Assembly: GCA_905182295.1 (NCBI GenBank) | Contig: CAJJAZ010000007.1 | Coordinates: 100,175-164,174, forward strand | DNA length: 64,000 bases | Direction: 5' to 3' | DNA from: an uncultured Flavobacteriaceae bacterium | GTDB taxonomy: Bacteria; Bacteroidota; Bacteroidia; Flavobacteriales; Flavobacteriaceae | Shown here: positions 7,941 through 16,859 of the stretch, piece after piece | How positions within the stretch are numbered: position 1 is the first letter of the stretch | How the letters are laid out: the number at the start of each line of letters is the position of its first letter | Program-made: the position numbers and the translations under genes | Notes under the pieces: generated by a model | What the model was told of the DNA's origin: nothing | Database searches by the model: none | What the model saw: the letters and a program-made list of their open reading frames with translations, nothing else

Positions 7941-9716
7941 TTAATTTCCTCTGTAAATATCCTCATACAGGGTTTTATATTTTTCTTTGATTATTTTTCG
8001 CTTTAATTTAAGGGTAGGGGTTACATGTCCTGCTTCTATACTCCAGATGTCTGGGGTTAGTCTAAACTGCTTTACTTTTTCCCATTTGGCAAATTGCGCA
8101 TTGGCTTCATCTACATCTTCCTGAATTCTAGCAAGGACTAACGGGTCAGAGACTAATGCCTCGTTAGAGGCAAAAGTTTTATTGTGTTTGCGTTTGGCCC
8201 AATCTTTAATAAATTCGAAATTTGGCTGTATTAATGCTGCTGGCATTTTTTCTCCCTCTCCTACCACCATTAATTGTTCTACAAACCTGGATTGTTTAAA
8301 TCGGTTCTCAAGAAGCTGAGGGGCCACATATTTACCTCCTGAAGTTTTAAACATTTCTTTTTTACGATCGGTAATCTTCAAGAAACCATCTGCGTCAAAT
8401 TCTCCAATGTCTCCAGTATGGAAGTAACCATCAATAATAACTTCTGCTGTTTTTTCAGGGTCTTTGTAATAACCCATCATAACTTGTGGGCCTTTCACAC
8501 AGATTTCTCCATCTGCGGCAATTTTAACTTCAGTTTCCGCAATAAGTTTTCCAACAGTCCCTATTCTAAATAGACCGTTTCTCATGTCGTTAACGGTCAC
8601 AACAGGAGAAGTTTCCGTAAGGCCATAGCCTTCCATAACACCCATTTCTGCTGCATTAAAAATTCTTGCTAGTCTGGGTTGAAGGGCTGCACTTCCAGAG
8701 GCTATTACAGATAAATTTCCTCCCAAAGCTTCTTTCCATTTACTGAAAATAAGTTTTCTAGCAATCTTTAATTTAAATTCATACCAGGCACCATTTTCTC
8801 CGTAAGGCGCATAATTCAAGCCTACCTCAACCGCCCAAAAAAATAAGGCTTTTTTTATGCCGGTGAGCTGTGTTCCTTTAGCTATAATACTGTCGTATAC
8901 CTTTTCCAGTAATCTAGGAACAGCCGTCATAACATGTGGCTTGTGTTCTTTTAAGTTGTCGGAAATAGTCTCCATAGATTCTGCGAAATAGATACTCACG
9001 CCTTTAATCATATAAAGGTACATAATGACTCTCTCGTAAATATGGCATACAGGCAGGAAACTCAAGGCTTTAGCAGTTCCTCCAGGAAGTGGAATTCTTT
9101 CAGAAGCATAGAGCGCATTGCTCACCACATTGTGATGAGAAAGCATGACCCCTTTTGGTTTACCCGTGGTTCCTGAAGTATAAATGATGGTCGCTAGCAT
9201 TTCGGGTAAAACGGCTTTTTTTCTGGCTTCAACTTCTGTTTGAATAGCGTTGTCTTCACCTAATTTTTCTACTTCTGACCAATGGGCACAACCTGTTATT
9301 TCTTCAAAACAATACACGCCTTTTAAAGCAGTCTGATCCATGATTGCTTTAACTTTGGCATATACCGTAGCACAAGACACAAAGCAGTATGAAGCGCCAG
9401 AGTGATTGAGTATATAAGCGTAATCTTCCTGAGATATGGTGGGATAAATAGGTACATTCTGAGCACCCACTTGTAACACCCCTAAATCCATAATATTCCA
9501 CTCTGTTCTATTGGTCAGAGAAATGACTGCAATTTTGTCATTTGGCTGTACGCCTAACTTTATGAGTCCTCTAGAAATGGCATTTCCTCGGTCTATGAAT
9601 TCTTGGGTAGAAGTGGCCACCCATTCTCCCTTAGACTTGGTTACAAAGGCCTTGTCTAAGTTGTATTCCTTTAGTTGGTAATAAGGAAAATCAAACAAAC
9701 GGGTAATGTCTTTCAT
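7941..9716 (-). CDS. Long-chain fatty acid--CoA ligase (AMP-forming)
   Basis: A 591-residue adenylate-forming enzyme that activates a fatty acid through acyl-AMP to acyl-CoA and so feeds the beta-oxidation operon next door. Motifs in order: TIIYTSGTTGKPKG (P-loop, about residue 170), GYGLTETSPVV, GYFHTGDIGEFD (ribose-binding Asp), TDRKKEMFKTSGGKYVAP, and KLKRKIIKEKY near the end with the adenylation lysine region. The start at ATG 9716 (MKDITRLFDFPYYQ) fits the family better than an in-frame start 17 codons earlier, which lies in AT-rich leader. The gene has its own terminator and lies about 100 bases after purL on the same strand. It is similar to the long-chain ligases widespread in Bacteroidota; substrate chain length is inferred. 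Confidence 0.9.
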   Translation of the reverse strand: MKDITRLFDFPYYQLKEYNLDKAFVTKSKGEWVATSTQEFIDRGNAISRGLIKLGVQPNDKIAVISLTNRTEWNIMDLGVLQVGAQNVPIYPTISQEDYAYILNHSGASYCFVSCATVYAKVKAIMDQTALKGVYCFEEITGCAHWSEVEKLGEDNAIQTEVEARKKAVLPEMLATIIYTSGTTGKPKGVMLSHHNVVSNALYASERIPLPGGTAKALSFLPVCHIYERVIMYLYMIKGVSIYFAESMETISDNLKEHKPHVMTAVPRLLEKVYDSIIAKGTQLTGIKKALFFWAVEVGLNYAPYGENGAWYEFKLKIARKLIFSKWKEALGGNLSVIASGSAALQPRLARIFNAAEMGVMEGYGLTETSPVVTVNDMRNGLFRIGTVGKLIAETEVKIAADGEICVKGPQVMMGYYKDPEKTAEVIIDGYFHTGDIGEFDADGFLKITDRKKEMFKTSGGKYVAPQLLENRFKQSRFVEQLMVVGEGEKMPAALIQPNFEFIKDWAKRKHNKTFASNEALVSDPLVLARIQEDVDEANAQFAKWEKVKQFRLTPDIWSIEAGHVTPTLKLKRKIIKEKYKTLYEDIYRGN

Positions 9717-9816
9717 AGCTATTTTTTTTAGTGTTGGAAAAATAGTGAAAGATTGCGATATTTTCAAATACTTCCCCTTTTTTTCATGAAATTATGAATG
9801 AAAGGGGGCATTATTT

Positions 9817-12800
9817 TTAGTTCTTTTCAATAATCCAGTTTCTAACATTGACAAATGCTTCAATCCATGGAGATACTTCATGCGCCATCTGATTTGGATA
9901 GTAGGCCCAATTCCAAGGAAATATGGAACGTTCAATATGTGGCATGGTCACCAAGTGACGCCCAGTGGCATCGGCCAGCATGGCCACATTATAATCACTG
10001 CCATTAGGATTGGCTGGATAGTCTTCATAACCATAGGTACCTACCACATGGTAGGCGTCTTGTTCCATAGGGAGTTGAAATTTCCCTTCCCCATGCGAGA
10101 TCCAAACCCCCAGGGTGGTGCCCACAAGGCTAGAAAGCATGACGGAATGATTCGCCTCAATTTTCACAGAAGTAAAATTACTCTCGTGCTTTTTAGAGTC
10201 ATTATAGGTCATTTTTCCATGGGTGTGGTGCTCTGGGTGAATGAGTTCTAGCTCCATAAAGAGCTGACACCCGTTACAAATACCCACAGACAAAGTATCT
10301 GGTCTTTTAAAGAAGTTCTCAATGGCCGCTCTGGCGTTTTCATTGTATTTAATAGCACCTGCCCATCCTTTGGCAGACCCCAATACATCTGAATTAGAAA
10401 AACCTCCAACAGCACCAATGAATTGTATGTCTTCCAAATTTTCTCTACCACTCATGAGGTCGGTCATGTGAATGTCTTTCACATCAAAACCAGCAAGAAA
10501 CATGGCGTTGGCCATTTCTCTCTCGGAATTACTCCCTTTTTCTCTTAGGATAGCCGCTTTGGGCCTTGCGCCAGTGAACGGTGCTAAAGTACCTGTAAAA
10601 TTTTCAGGAAAACTGTAGTGTAAAGCTTGGTGTTTATAATTTTCAAAACGCGCTATTCCACGACCGTTTGCAGTTTGCTTTTCATCTAGTAAAGCGGAGG
10701 TACGCATCCAAGTATCTCTTAAAGAAGCTACCGGTAAGCCAATGGCTACACGGTCATTTTTAATCTCTAGGGTAGGGGTATTGGTCACTTTACCTATGTG
10801 GTGGTACTGAATACCAGCCCTGTCTAGAATCTCATTAGAGGCATTTGCTTTTAATTGAAAAACAACGCCTGCATTTTCTGCAAACAAAAGTTTAATCGTA
10901 TCGGATTCTCCCAGTGCACTGAGATCTAAAGAAGCCCCTAGGTCAAGATCTGCAAAACACATCTCTAATAGTGTGGTAATAAGCCCACCAGATCCAATAT
11001 CGTGGCCTGCTACTATTTGATCTTTCAAGATCATTTCTTGAAGCGCATTAAAGGCATTTTTTACAAAAGTGGGATCTTTAACATCTGGGGCAACAGCGCC
11101 AATTTTATTTAAGGTTTGGGCAAATGAAGATCCGCCCAATTGGAAAGCGTCTTGTGAGAAATTAATATAATAGAGCTGCCCCGCTTCTTTTTGAAGTACC
11201 GGTTCTACTACCTGTTTTATTTGGTTACAGTGGCCTGCGGCCGATATTATAACGGTTCCAGGCGCCACTACATCTCCATCTGGGTAGCGTTGCTTCATGG
11301 ACAGTGAATCCTTCCCAGTGGGAATGTTTATGCCTAAGGCTATAGCAAAGTCAGACACTGCTTCTACAGCCTCGTATAACCTAGCGTCTTCTCCTTCATT
11401 GTTGCAAGGCCACATCCAGTTGGCAGAAAGGGATACTGCTTTTATTTGGTCTTCTAATGGAGCCCAAACCAAATTGGTGAGTGCCTCAGTAATGGCATTC
11501 CTACTTCCTGCTGCTGCGTTAATAAGTGCAGCTACAGGGCTGTGTCCCATGGCAGTAGCTACGCCTTCTTTGCCTTTGAAATCTAAGGCCATTACCCCGC
11601 AATTATTTAAGGGCAATTGTAAAGGACCCACACACTGTTGTACAGCCACTTTACCCCCCACACAACGGTCTACCTTATTGGTGAGCCAATCTTTGGAGCC
11701 TACAGCTTCTAATTGAAGTACTTGGTCTAAATATTCTTGAAATTTCCCTAACTCGTATTCGGGCGACTCGTATTTTCTTGAAATGGTTTTGTCTACCATC
11801 TGGGTCTTTGGCGCACTGCCGAACATGTCTTCTAAATCCATGTCCATTGGTCGTTCTCCAGTTGTTTTGGAGACAAAAGAAAACCTTTTGTCTGCGCTCA
11901 CTTCACCCACATTAAACATGGGGGCTCTTTCTCTTTCCGCTATGTCTTTGAGTAAGCTGAGGTCTTTTTCTGCTATCACAAGTCCCATGCGTTCTTGAGA
12001 CTCATTTCCTATTATTTCTTTGGCAGATAGGGTAGGGTCTCCTACCGGTAATGCGTCTAGATTTATGTGACCTCCTGTGTCTTCTACCAATTCAGAAAGA
12101 CAGTTGAGGTGTCCTCCAGCACCGTGGTCGTGAATGGATACAATTGGGTTGTGGTCAGATTCTACCAAGCCTCTAATGGCATTGGCAGCTCTTTTCTGCA
12201 TTTCAGGATTAGACCTTTGAATGGCGTTAAGTTCAATAGTGGATCCAAAAGCACCGGTGTCTGCGCTAGATACAGCAGCACCACCCATACCAATTCTGTA
12301 GTTATCACCTCCTAGAATGACAATTCTGTCGCCTGCTTTAGGCGTATCTTTTAGGGCGTCTTTTTGTGTGCCATAGCCAATACCACCCGCTTGCATAATG
12401 ACTTTGTCATAGCCCAATCTTCTATCTTGTTCTGTGTGCTCAAAAGTCAGCACAGACCCATTGATCAGTGGTTGTCCAAATTTGTTACCAAAGTCAGATG
12501 CTCCATTGGAAGCTTTGATGAGAATATCAATGGGATTTTGGTACAACCAAGGTCTTTCTGGCATGCTTGGTTGGAATCCTTTTTCCGCTTGAATTCTAGA
12601 GTAGGGGGTCATATACACGGCGGTACCCGCTAAGGGTAAAGAACCTTTTCCTCCTGCCAAACGGTCTCTGATTTCTCCACCTGATCCGGTAGCAGCCCCA
12701 TTAAAAGGTTCTACAGTGGTAGGGAAATTATGTGTTTCTGCTTTAAGAGAGAGCACAGAAGCCACTTCTTTTTCTTTATACTCACTCGCTATGTCTGCTC

Positions 12801-13476
12801 TTTGTGGCGCAAATTGCGTGATGGTAGGGCCTTTTACAAAAGCTACATTGTCTTTGTACGCAGACACCACCGTATTTGGATGGGTAGCCGTAGTCTTTTT
12901 GATCAACTTAAATAGCGAACTTGGTTTGGTCGAACCATCTATGATAAATTCACCATTGAATATTTTGTGCCTACAGTGTTCAGAGTTTACCTGGCTAAAA
13001 CCGAACACCTCTGCATCTGTGAGTTTTCTGTCTATTTTCTTTGCTATGCTGTCCAAGTATTCTACCTCCTCAGCAGAAAGTGCCAAACCTTCTTGTTTGT
13101 TGTACGCGGCAATATCTTCAATTTCTAGGACAGGCTCAGGTGTTGTAGTTACTTTAAAAATAGCTTGATCTAATTGCGCATACTTTGCAGAAAGCATTGG
13201 ATCAAATGTACTGCTGTTTTCTTTGCAACTGGAGAAAGACTCTATTCTAATCATTCCAGAAACACCCATATTTTGTGTAATTTCTGTAGCATTGGTACTC
13301 CACGGTGTAACCATAGCAGCTCTTGGCCCAATAAAAAAGGCGTCTATAGACGCCGCATTTATTTTGGGAGCTCCCCCAAATAACCAAGATAACTTTTCGC
13401 TGTCTTGGGTAGAAATTTCGCCAGTAGTTTGAAGGGCGTAAACAGTTGCTGTGGGGTGACCAAAAAAATGAATCAT
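9817..13476 (-). CDS. purL: Phosphoribosylformylglycinamidine synthase, large single-chain form
   Basis: A 1219-residue enzyme for the fourth step of purine synthesis, FGAR plus glutamine and ATP to FGAM. It is the fused form: an N-terminal PurS-like part, the two AIR-synthase-like halves (KAETHNFPTTVEPF near residue 240, and the ATP-site region around DRCVGGKVAVQQCVGP), and a C-terminal class I glutaminase with nucleophile Cys in GICNGCQLF and the His/Glu pair in PHIERSIFPW. I place the start at ATG 13476 (MIHFFGHPTATVYAL), the usual N-terminus in relatives, 11 codons inside the longest frame. A -7 promoter match lies just upstream at 13507-13514. The gene stands alone between the acyl-CoA ligase and the methyltransferase. 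Confidence 0.95.
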   Translation of the reverse strand: MIHFFGHPTATVYALQTTGEISTQDSEKLSWLFGGAPKINAASIDAFFIGPRAAMVTPWSTNATEITQNMGVSGMIRIESFSSCKENSSTFDPMLSAKYAQLDQAIFKVTTTPEPVLEIEDIAAYNKQEGLALSAEEVEYLDSIAKKIDRKLTDAEVFGFSQVNSEHCRHKIFNGEFIIDGSTKPSSLFKLIKKTTATHPNTVVSAYKDNVAFVKGPTITQFAPQRADIASEYKEKEVASVLSLKAETHNFPTTVEPFNGAATGSGGEIRDRLAGGKGSLPLAGTAVYMTPYSRIQAEKGFQPSMPERPWLYQNPIDILIKASNGASDFGNKFGQPLINGSVLTFEHTEQDRRLGYDKVIMQAGGIGYGTQKDALKDTPKAGDRIVILGGDNYRIGMGGAAVSSADTGAFGSTIELNAIQRSNPEMQKRAANAIRGLVESDHNPIVSIHDHGAGGHLNCLSELVEDTGGHINLDALPVGDPTLSAKEIIGNESQERMGLVIAEKDLSLLKDIAERERAPMFNVGEVSADKRFSFVSKTTGERPMDMDLEDMFGSAPKTQMVDKTISRKYESPEYELGKFQEYLDQVLQLEAVGSKDWLTNKVDRCVGGKVAVQQCVGPLQLPLNNCGVMALDFKGKEGVATAMGHSPVAALINAAAGSRNAITEALTNLVWAPLEDQIKAVSLSANWMWPCNNEGEDARLYEAVEAVSDFAIALGINIPTGKDSLSMKQRYPDGDVVAPGTVIISAAGHCNQIKQVVEPVLQKEAGQLYYINFSQDAFQLGGSSFAQTLNKIGAVAPDVKDPTFVKNAFNALQEMILKDQIVAGHDIGSGGLITTLLEMCFADLDLGASLDLSALGESDTIKLLFAENAGVVFQLKANASNEILDRAGIQYHHIGKVTNTPTLEIKNDRVAIGLPVASLRDTWMRTSALLDEKQTANGRGIARFENYKHQALHYSFPENFTGTLAPFTGARPKAAILREKGSNSEREMANAMFLAGFDVKDIHMTDLMSGRENLEDIQFIGAVGGFSNSDVLGSAKGWAGAIKYNENARAAIENFFKRPDTLSVGICNGCQLFMELELIHPEHHTHGKMTYNDSKKHESNFTSVKIEANHSVMLSSLVGTTLGVWISHGEGKFQLPMEQDAYHVVGTYGYEDYPANPNGSDYNVAMLADATGRHLVTMPHIERSIFPWNWAYYPNQMAHEVSPWIEAFVNVRNWIIEKN

Positions 13477-13506
13477 GGGCATTGTGCTATTAAAAATAAT
13501 AAAGCC

Positions 13507-13514
13507 CAAATTTA
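13507..13514 (-). promoter_or_regulatory. -7 element of the purL promoter
   Basis: TAAATTTG on the minus strand matches the Bacteroidota -7 consensus, 31 bases before the chosen purL ATG. No clear TTG sits at the standard 19-base spacing, so the promoter is supported by one element only. Confidence 0.45.
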
Positions 13515-13572
13515 TGATTTTATGTCATAAAAACCCATGCTTTTTTTAATAGGATTCACATAGTTTTAAACA

Positions 13573-15180
13573 CTATTCCTTAGTAACTTTTTTGACTTTA
13601 GTGGCTGGTTTTTTAGCCACTTCTTCAGACGCTTTTGATTTGGGCGTTTTGGCAGCCGTTTTAGACTCCGCCTTAGAAGTCGTTTTGGCTTTTGGTGTTT
13701 TTGTCTCCGCTTTCTTGGGGGTAGCTTTTGTGGCTTCTGCTTTCGCTACTTTTGGCTTGGTTGTAGTCTTCTTAACCGCAGTAGCAGCTGCTTTAGGTGT
13801 TTTAGACGTCGCTTTCTTGGGGGTAGCTTTTGTGGCTTCCGCTTTTACTACTTTTGGCTTGGTTGTTGTCTTCTTAACTGCAACTGTAGCTACTTCAGTC
13901 TCTGTTTCAGCTGTTTTGGCTTCTAGTTGAACAGCTTTTGCCTTTGGTGTATTTTCTTGAGTTGTTGTGACTTTTTTCTCTAACAGCGCAATATAAAAAC
14001 CATCAAAGCCACTTTTAGAAGCATACACTTTTTGTTCTCTTGTAAGGGTAAAGTTTGCTCCAGCCTCAGATTTCAGGAAGTGGGCTACTTGTTGGCTGTT
14101 CTCCTGGGGAAGGATGGAACAAGTGGCATACACCATTTTACCACCATCTTTAACCATCTTACTGTAATCTTGAAGAATATCCCTTTGAGTTTGGGTGATT
14201 TTTTCTAAAAAGGATTCTTGAAGTTTCCATTTGGCATCTGGATTTCTTCTCAAAACACCTAAACCACTACAAGGCGCGTCTATAAGAACCCTGTCTGCCT
14301 TTTCATGAAGTTTTTTAATGACCTTCGTGCTGCTAATGTGCCTGGGTTCAATATTAAAAGCCCCAGCTCTTTTAGCCCTTCTTTGAAGTTCTTTAAGCTT
14401 ATTGGCATAGATATCCATAGCGATAAGCTGCCCCTTATTTTCCATAAGTGCGGCAAGGTGAAGGGTTTTTCCACCTGCTCCAGCACAACAATCTACCACC
14501 CTTTGACCAGGCTTAACGTCCAAAGCCTCTGCTACCAATTGTGAAGAAGCATCTTGAACTTCAAACCAACCACTATTAAAAGCCTCAGTAGTAAAAACAT
14601 TGGCCCTTTGTTCGAGCCTTAAAGCTTGCGAATGTCCTTTGATGGAATCGGTATAAATACCGAGTTCCGTGAGGGTATCTCTGAGTTTGTCTTTGGTTGT
14701 TTTAAGGGTGTTGGTTCTGAGAATTACACTGGCTTGCACATTTAAAGCGGCGAGTTCTTTGGTCCATAAAGCATCTCCTAAGGCTTTTTCTCCTAATAAG
14801 TCTAGCCAATCGGGTACAGACTCACGGTATTTTCTTATTTTAGAAAGTTCGTCAAATTTTCCTTTAATTCTTCTCTCAGGGGTCAGTTCAATCTGTTTCC
14901 AATCCGGTAATTTTATTCCTTTTAAAACGGCCCATACGGCAAACATTCTAAAAAGTTTAGGTCTTGTGTAGGGTGCTTTTATCTCTCCAATTTCACTGTA
15001 CAAACGTTTCCATCTGACCATATCGTAAGTGGTCTCAGCTATAAAACCTCTATCTCTCGCACCCCATCTTTTGTCGTATTTGAGTACTTTTTGAACCACT
15101 TTATCTGCGTATTCTCCTTCATTGAAAATAAAGCCTAAAGCATCTACAACGGCAAAAACCAAATTTCTATGTAGTTTCAT
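13573..15180 (-). CDS. RsmB/NSUN-type RNA cytosine-C5 methyltransferase with lysine-rich repeat tail
   Basis: A 535-residue protein. Residues 1-130 are a NusB-like helical domain as in RsmB, and about 140-395 is a SAM-dependent m5C methyltransferase. The SAM motif is VVDCCAGAGGKTLHL, and the two catalytic cysteines are Cys304 in DAPCSGLG and Cys354 in YATCSILPQ, so the enzyme looks intact; 16S rRNA is the likely target. After residue 395 comes a tail of about 140 residues made almost only of Lys, Ala, Thr, Pro, Val, Glu and Ser, including two 34-residue tandem copies beginning KKTTTKPK at about residues 433 and 467. This resembles histone H1-like tails and should bind nucleic acid non-specifically. 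The tail is in frame with no stop or frameshift. RsmB itself is about 430 residues, so the tail is an added part. Confidence 0.87.
   Translation of the reverse strand: MKLHRNLVFAVVDALGFIFNEGEYADKVVQKVLKYDKRWGARDRGFIAETTYDMVRWKRLYSEIGEIKAPYTRPKLFRMFAVWAVLKGIKLPDWKQIELTPERRIKGKFDELSKIRKYRESVPDWLDLLGEKALGDALWTKELAALNVQASVILRTNTLKTTKDKLRDTLTELGIYTDSIKGHSQALRLEQRANVFTTEAFNSGWFEVQDASSQLVAEALDVKPGQRVVDCCAGAGGKTLHLAALMENKGQLIAMDIYANKLKELQRRAKRAGAFNIEPRHISSTKVIKKLHEKADRVLIDAPCSGLGVLRRNPDAKWKLQESFLEKITQTQRDILQDYSKMVKDGGKMVYATCSILPQENSQQVAHFLKSEAGANFTLTREQKVYASKSGFDGFYIALLEKKVTTTQENTPKAKAVQLEAKTAETETEVATVAVKKTTTKPKVVKAEATKATPKKATSKTPKAAATAVKKTTTKPKVAKAEATKATPKKAETKTPKAKTTSKAESKTAAKTPKSKASEEVAKKPATKVKKVTKE
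13711..13884. repeat. 102-base tandem repeat coding for the basic tail
   Basis: Two nearly identical blocks start at 13711 and 13813, a period of 102 bases or 34 codons, and differ by only a few bases over the first 72. They encode the KKTTTKPK-type units of the methyltransferase tail. The high DNA identity suggests a recent duplication, and a whole-codon period allows copy number to change without breaking the frame. Confidence 0.85.
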
Positions 15181-15338
15181 GGGTGATCTAATTTTGAAAA
15201 ATGCCCTTCTAATTCTTGTAATACTCTGTGTTAAAACAATAACTGGCTTGCTTATAAGAATATAAATGGCTTAAATTAATTTGGATGCAAAGGTATTGCT
15301 TTAAAGCTAGTTTACCTTATTTGGCACTTTATAATTAA

Positions 15339-15346
15339 TATATTTG
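15339..15346 (+). promoter_or_regulatory. -7 element for the YCF48-like lipoprotein gene
   Basis: TATATTTG matches the Bacteroidota -7 consensus. The triplet 19 bases upstream is TTA, one base from the TTG consensus. Transcription would begin near 15353, giving a very short leader of about nine bases before ATG 15362. Confidence 0.55.
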
Positions 15347-15361
15347 GTTAAAATATCTGTC

Positions 15362-16399
15362 ATGAAATTTTATAGCCCCCTTTTTTTCCTCTTGTTATTT
15401 TTTTCATGCTCAAATGAAATTTCAGCCCCAGCAACTTTTATAGGGGTCAAAGTACAAAAGATTTCAATGGACTCTCTTTCTATTAGAGCCATTGAGCTCA
15501 TGCAAGGGAATGTGGTTTTTGCGGCAAATAAAGGGACTTTTGGTATGCTTTCTTTACCTGAACTCGAGCTTAAAAAAAACCGTATTAAGGGAGATAAACA
15601 AAGCACTTTAGAATTTAGGTCTGTGGCCCATACCCCAGAAGACTTTTTTATGCTCTCAGTAGAAAACCCTGCTATGTTATACAAGACAGGAGACCAGGGT
15701 CAAATGGAGTTGGTGTATACGGAAAATGCTCCAGGTGTTTTCTATGACGCAATGACTTTTTTTGACGCGCAAAAAGGCATTGCGGTAGGCGACGCAGTAG
15801 GAGGGTGTCTTTCTATTATTCGCACTACAGACGGCGGAAAGACCTGGCATAAAACCCCTTGTGATCAATTGCCTGCCAGCGAAGAAGGGGAGGGGGCATT
15901 TGCGGCCTCTAACACCAATATTAAAACTCTGGGATCTAAAGCTTGGATGGCCACCACTGCTGGGAATATTTATTATTCCCAAGATTATGGACAGCAATGG
16001 GAGGTGTTTCCTACACCCGTAAAAAATGATACTATTGAGGCCTACGGTATTTACAGTATTGACTTTTGGAATGCCCAAGAAGGGATTGCTTACGGGGGTA
16101 GTTTTCTGAGTCCCAAAGACGCCTCTGCGAACCTAGCTACTACCAAAGATGGGGGTAAGACTTGGAAGTTACAAGCAGTGAACGAAAACCCAGGCTATAA
16201 AAGTTGTGTGCAATATGTTCCAGGTACCAAGGGACAAGGCATTGTGGCCCTTGGTTTTAAGGGCATCTCCTATTCCAAAGATGGTGGGCTACATTGGGAA
16301 ACCCTCTCAGATGCCTCTTTTTACACCCTGAGATTTGCCAACTCCACCACAGCTTATGCTGCAGGGAAAGGGGCTATGGCAAAGTTGGTATTTTATTAA
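15362..16399 (+). CDS. YCF48/BNR-repeat lipoprotein
   Basis: A 345-residue exported protein. It starts with a lipoprotein signal, MKFYSPLFFLLLFFSCS, with the lipid-modified Cys at residue 16. The mature part is a beta-propeller of the YCF48/photosystem II assembly-factor and sialidase-like type: Asp-box-like turns TDGGKTW, YGQQWEVF, KDGGKTW and KDGGLHW are spread along the chain. In Bacteroidota such proteins are often called oxidoreductases, but I see no cofactor motif and no catalytic residues, so a binding or assembly role is as likely. I use ATG 15362 rather than an upstream in-frame start because only this one begins directly with the signal peptide. It is transcribed alone, divergent from the methyltransferase gene. 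Confidence 0.8.
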   Translation: MKFYSPLFFLLLFFSCSNEISAPATFIGVKVQKISMDSLSIRAIELMQGNVVFAANKGTFGMLSLPELELKKNRIKGDKQSTLEFRSVAHTPEDFFMLSVENPAMLYKTGDQGQMELVYTENAPGVFYDAMTFFDAQKGIAVGDAVGGCLSIIRTTDGGKTWHKTPCDQLPASEEGEGAFAASNTNIKTLGSKAWMATTAGNIYYSQDYGQQWEVFPTPVKNDTIEAYGIYSIDFWNAQEGIAYGGSFLSPKDASANLATTKDGGKTWKLQAVNENPGYKSCVQYVPGTKGQGIVALGFKGISYSKDGGLHWETLSDASFYTLRFANSTTAYAAGKGAMAKLVFY

Positions 16400-16610
16400 G
16401 GGGCTACTTTTAATTTAATAATTTGTGCTTTTGCTAGCGCATGGATGGTCTCTATGTACGTCTCTTTTTTTTAAAAGTCATTGATATGTGTTTACATCTA
16501 AGTTCATCTCAAAAAAACTACTTCTACTAAGGCTCTTATTGAATAGCATTTTCTGAAATGCTTAAGTGATATAATGGCCTATAATAATCCATCCAATTAT
16601 CTGTTCATAA

Positions 16611-16850
16611 TTATTGTTTAAAATACAATTCTTTGAAGTAAATAATTGACCAAATGGGTACTATAAACTTCCAGATATCTTTATTGTTAACTATGCCTCT
16701 ACTTTTTAAAACATAATAATCTAGAATACATCTGTATATATAGTAACAGAAGATCAGTAAAATTATTCTACTTTCATTAAAATACAAAGTAGCACTGATG
16801 ATTAAAATTAATGGTAAAAATATAGCTGTATAGTATTTTTTTAAAGTCAT
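16611..16850 (-). CDS. Small membrane protein, unrecognised
   Basis: A 79-residue basic, very hydrophobic protein. Three membrane segments are visible, about residues 6-24, 29-48 and 59-77, joined by short charged turns. I do not recognise a family. It starts 9 bases after the stop of the lipoprotein gene on the same strand, so the two are almost surely co-transcribed. Base composition is clearly more AT-rich than in nearby housekeeping genes, as in its partner. The size, topology and pairing with an exported cysteine-containing protein would fit an immunity protein, but that is only a hypothesis. The 210 bases between this gene and the YCF48-like gene hold nothing I can name. Confidence 0.6.
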   Translation of the reverse strand: MTLKKYYTAIFLPLILIISATLYFNESRIILLIFCYYIYRCILDYYVLKSRGIVNNKDIWKFIVPIWSIIYFKELYFKQ

Positions 16851-16859
16851 TTTTTTTAT

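Noticed and set aside
9880..10251. Open frame of 123 codons on the plus strand inside purL
   Set aside because: Lies wholly antisense to a conserved enzyme and has no family-like motif, start signal or promoter. It is a shadow frame.
13711..13884. Direct repeats considered as CRISPR or a mobile-element trace
   Set aside because: Only two units, adjacent, in frame within a gene, and without spacers or terminal inverted repeats.
13592..13930. Val/Ala/Phe-rich plus-strand frame of 112 codons
   Set aside because: It is the antisense of the lysine-rich repeat tail of the methyltransferase; the open frame results from the repeated codons.
16400..16610. Possible small RNA or gene in the gap after the YCF48-like gene
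   Set aside because: I found no promoter, stable hairpin with T tract, or reading frame that could be defended.
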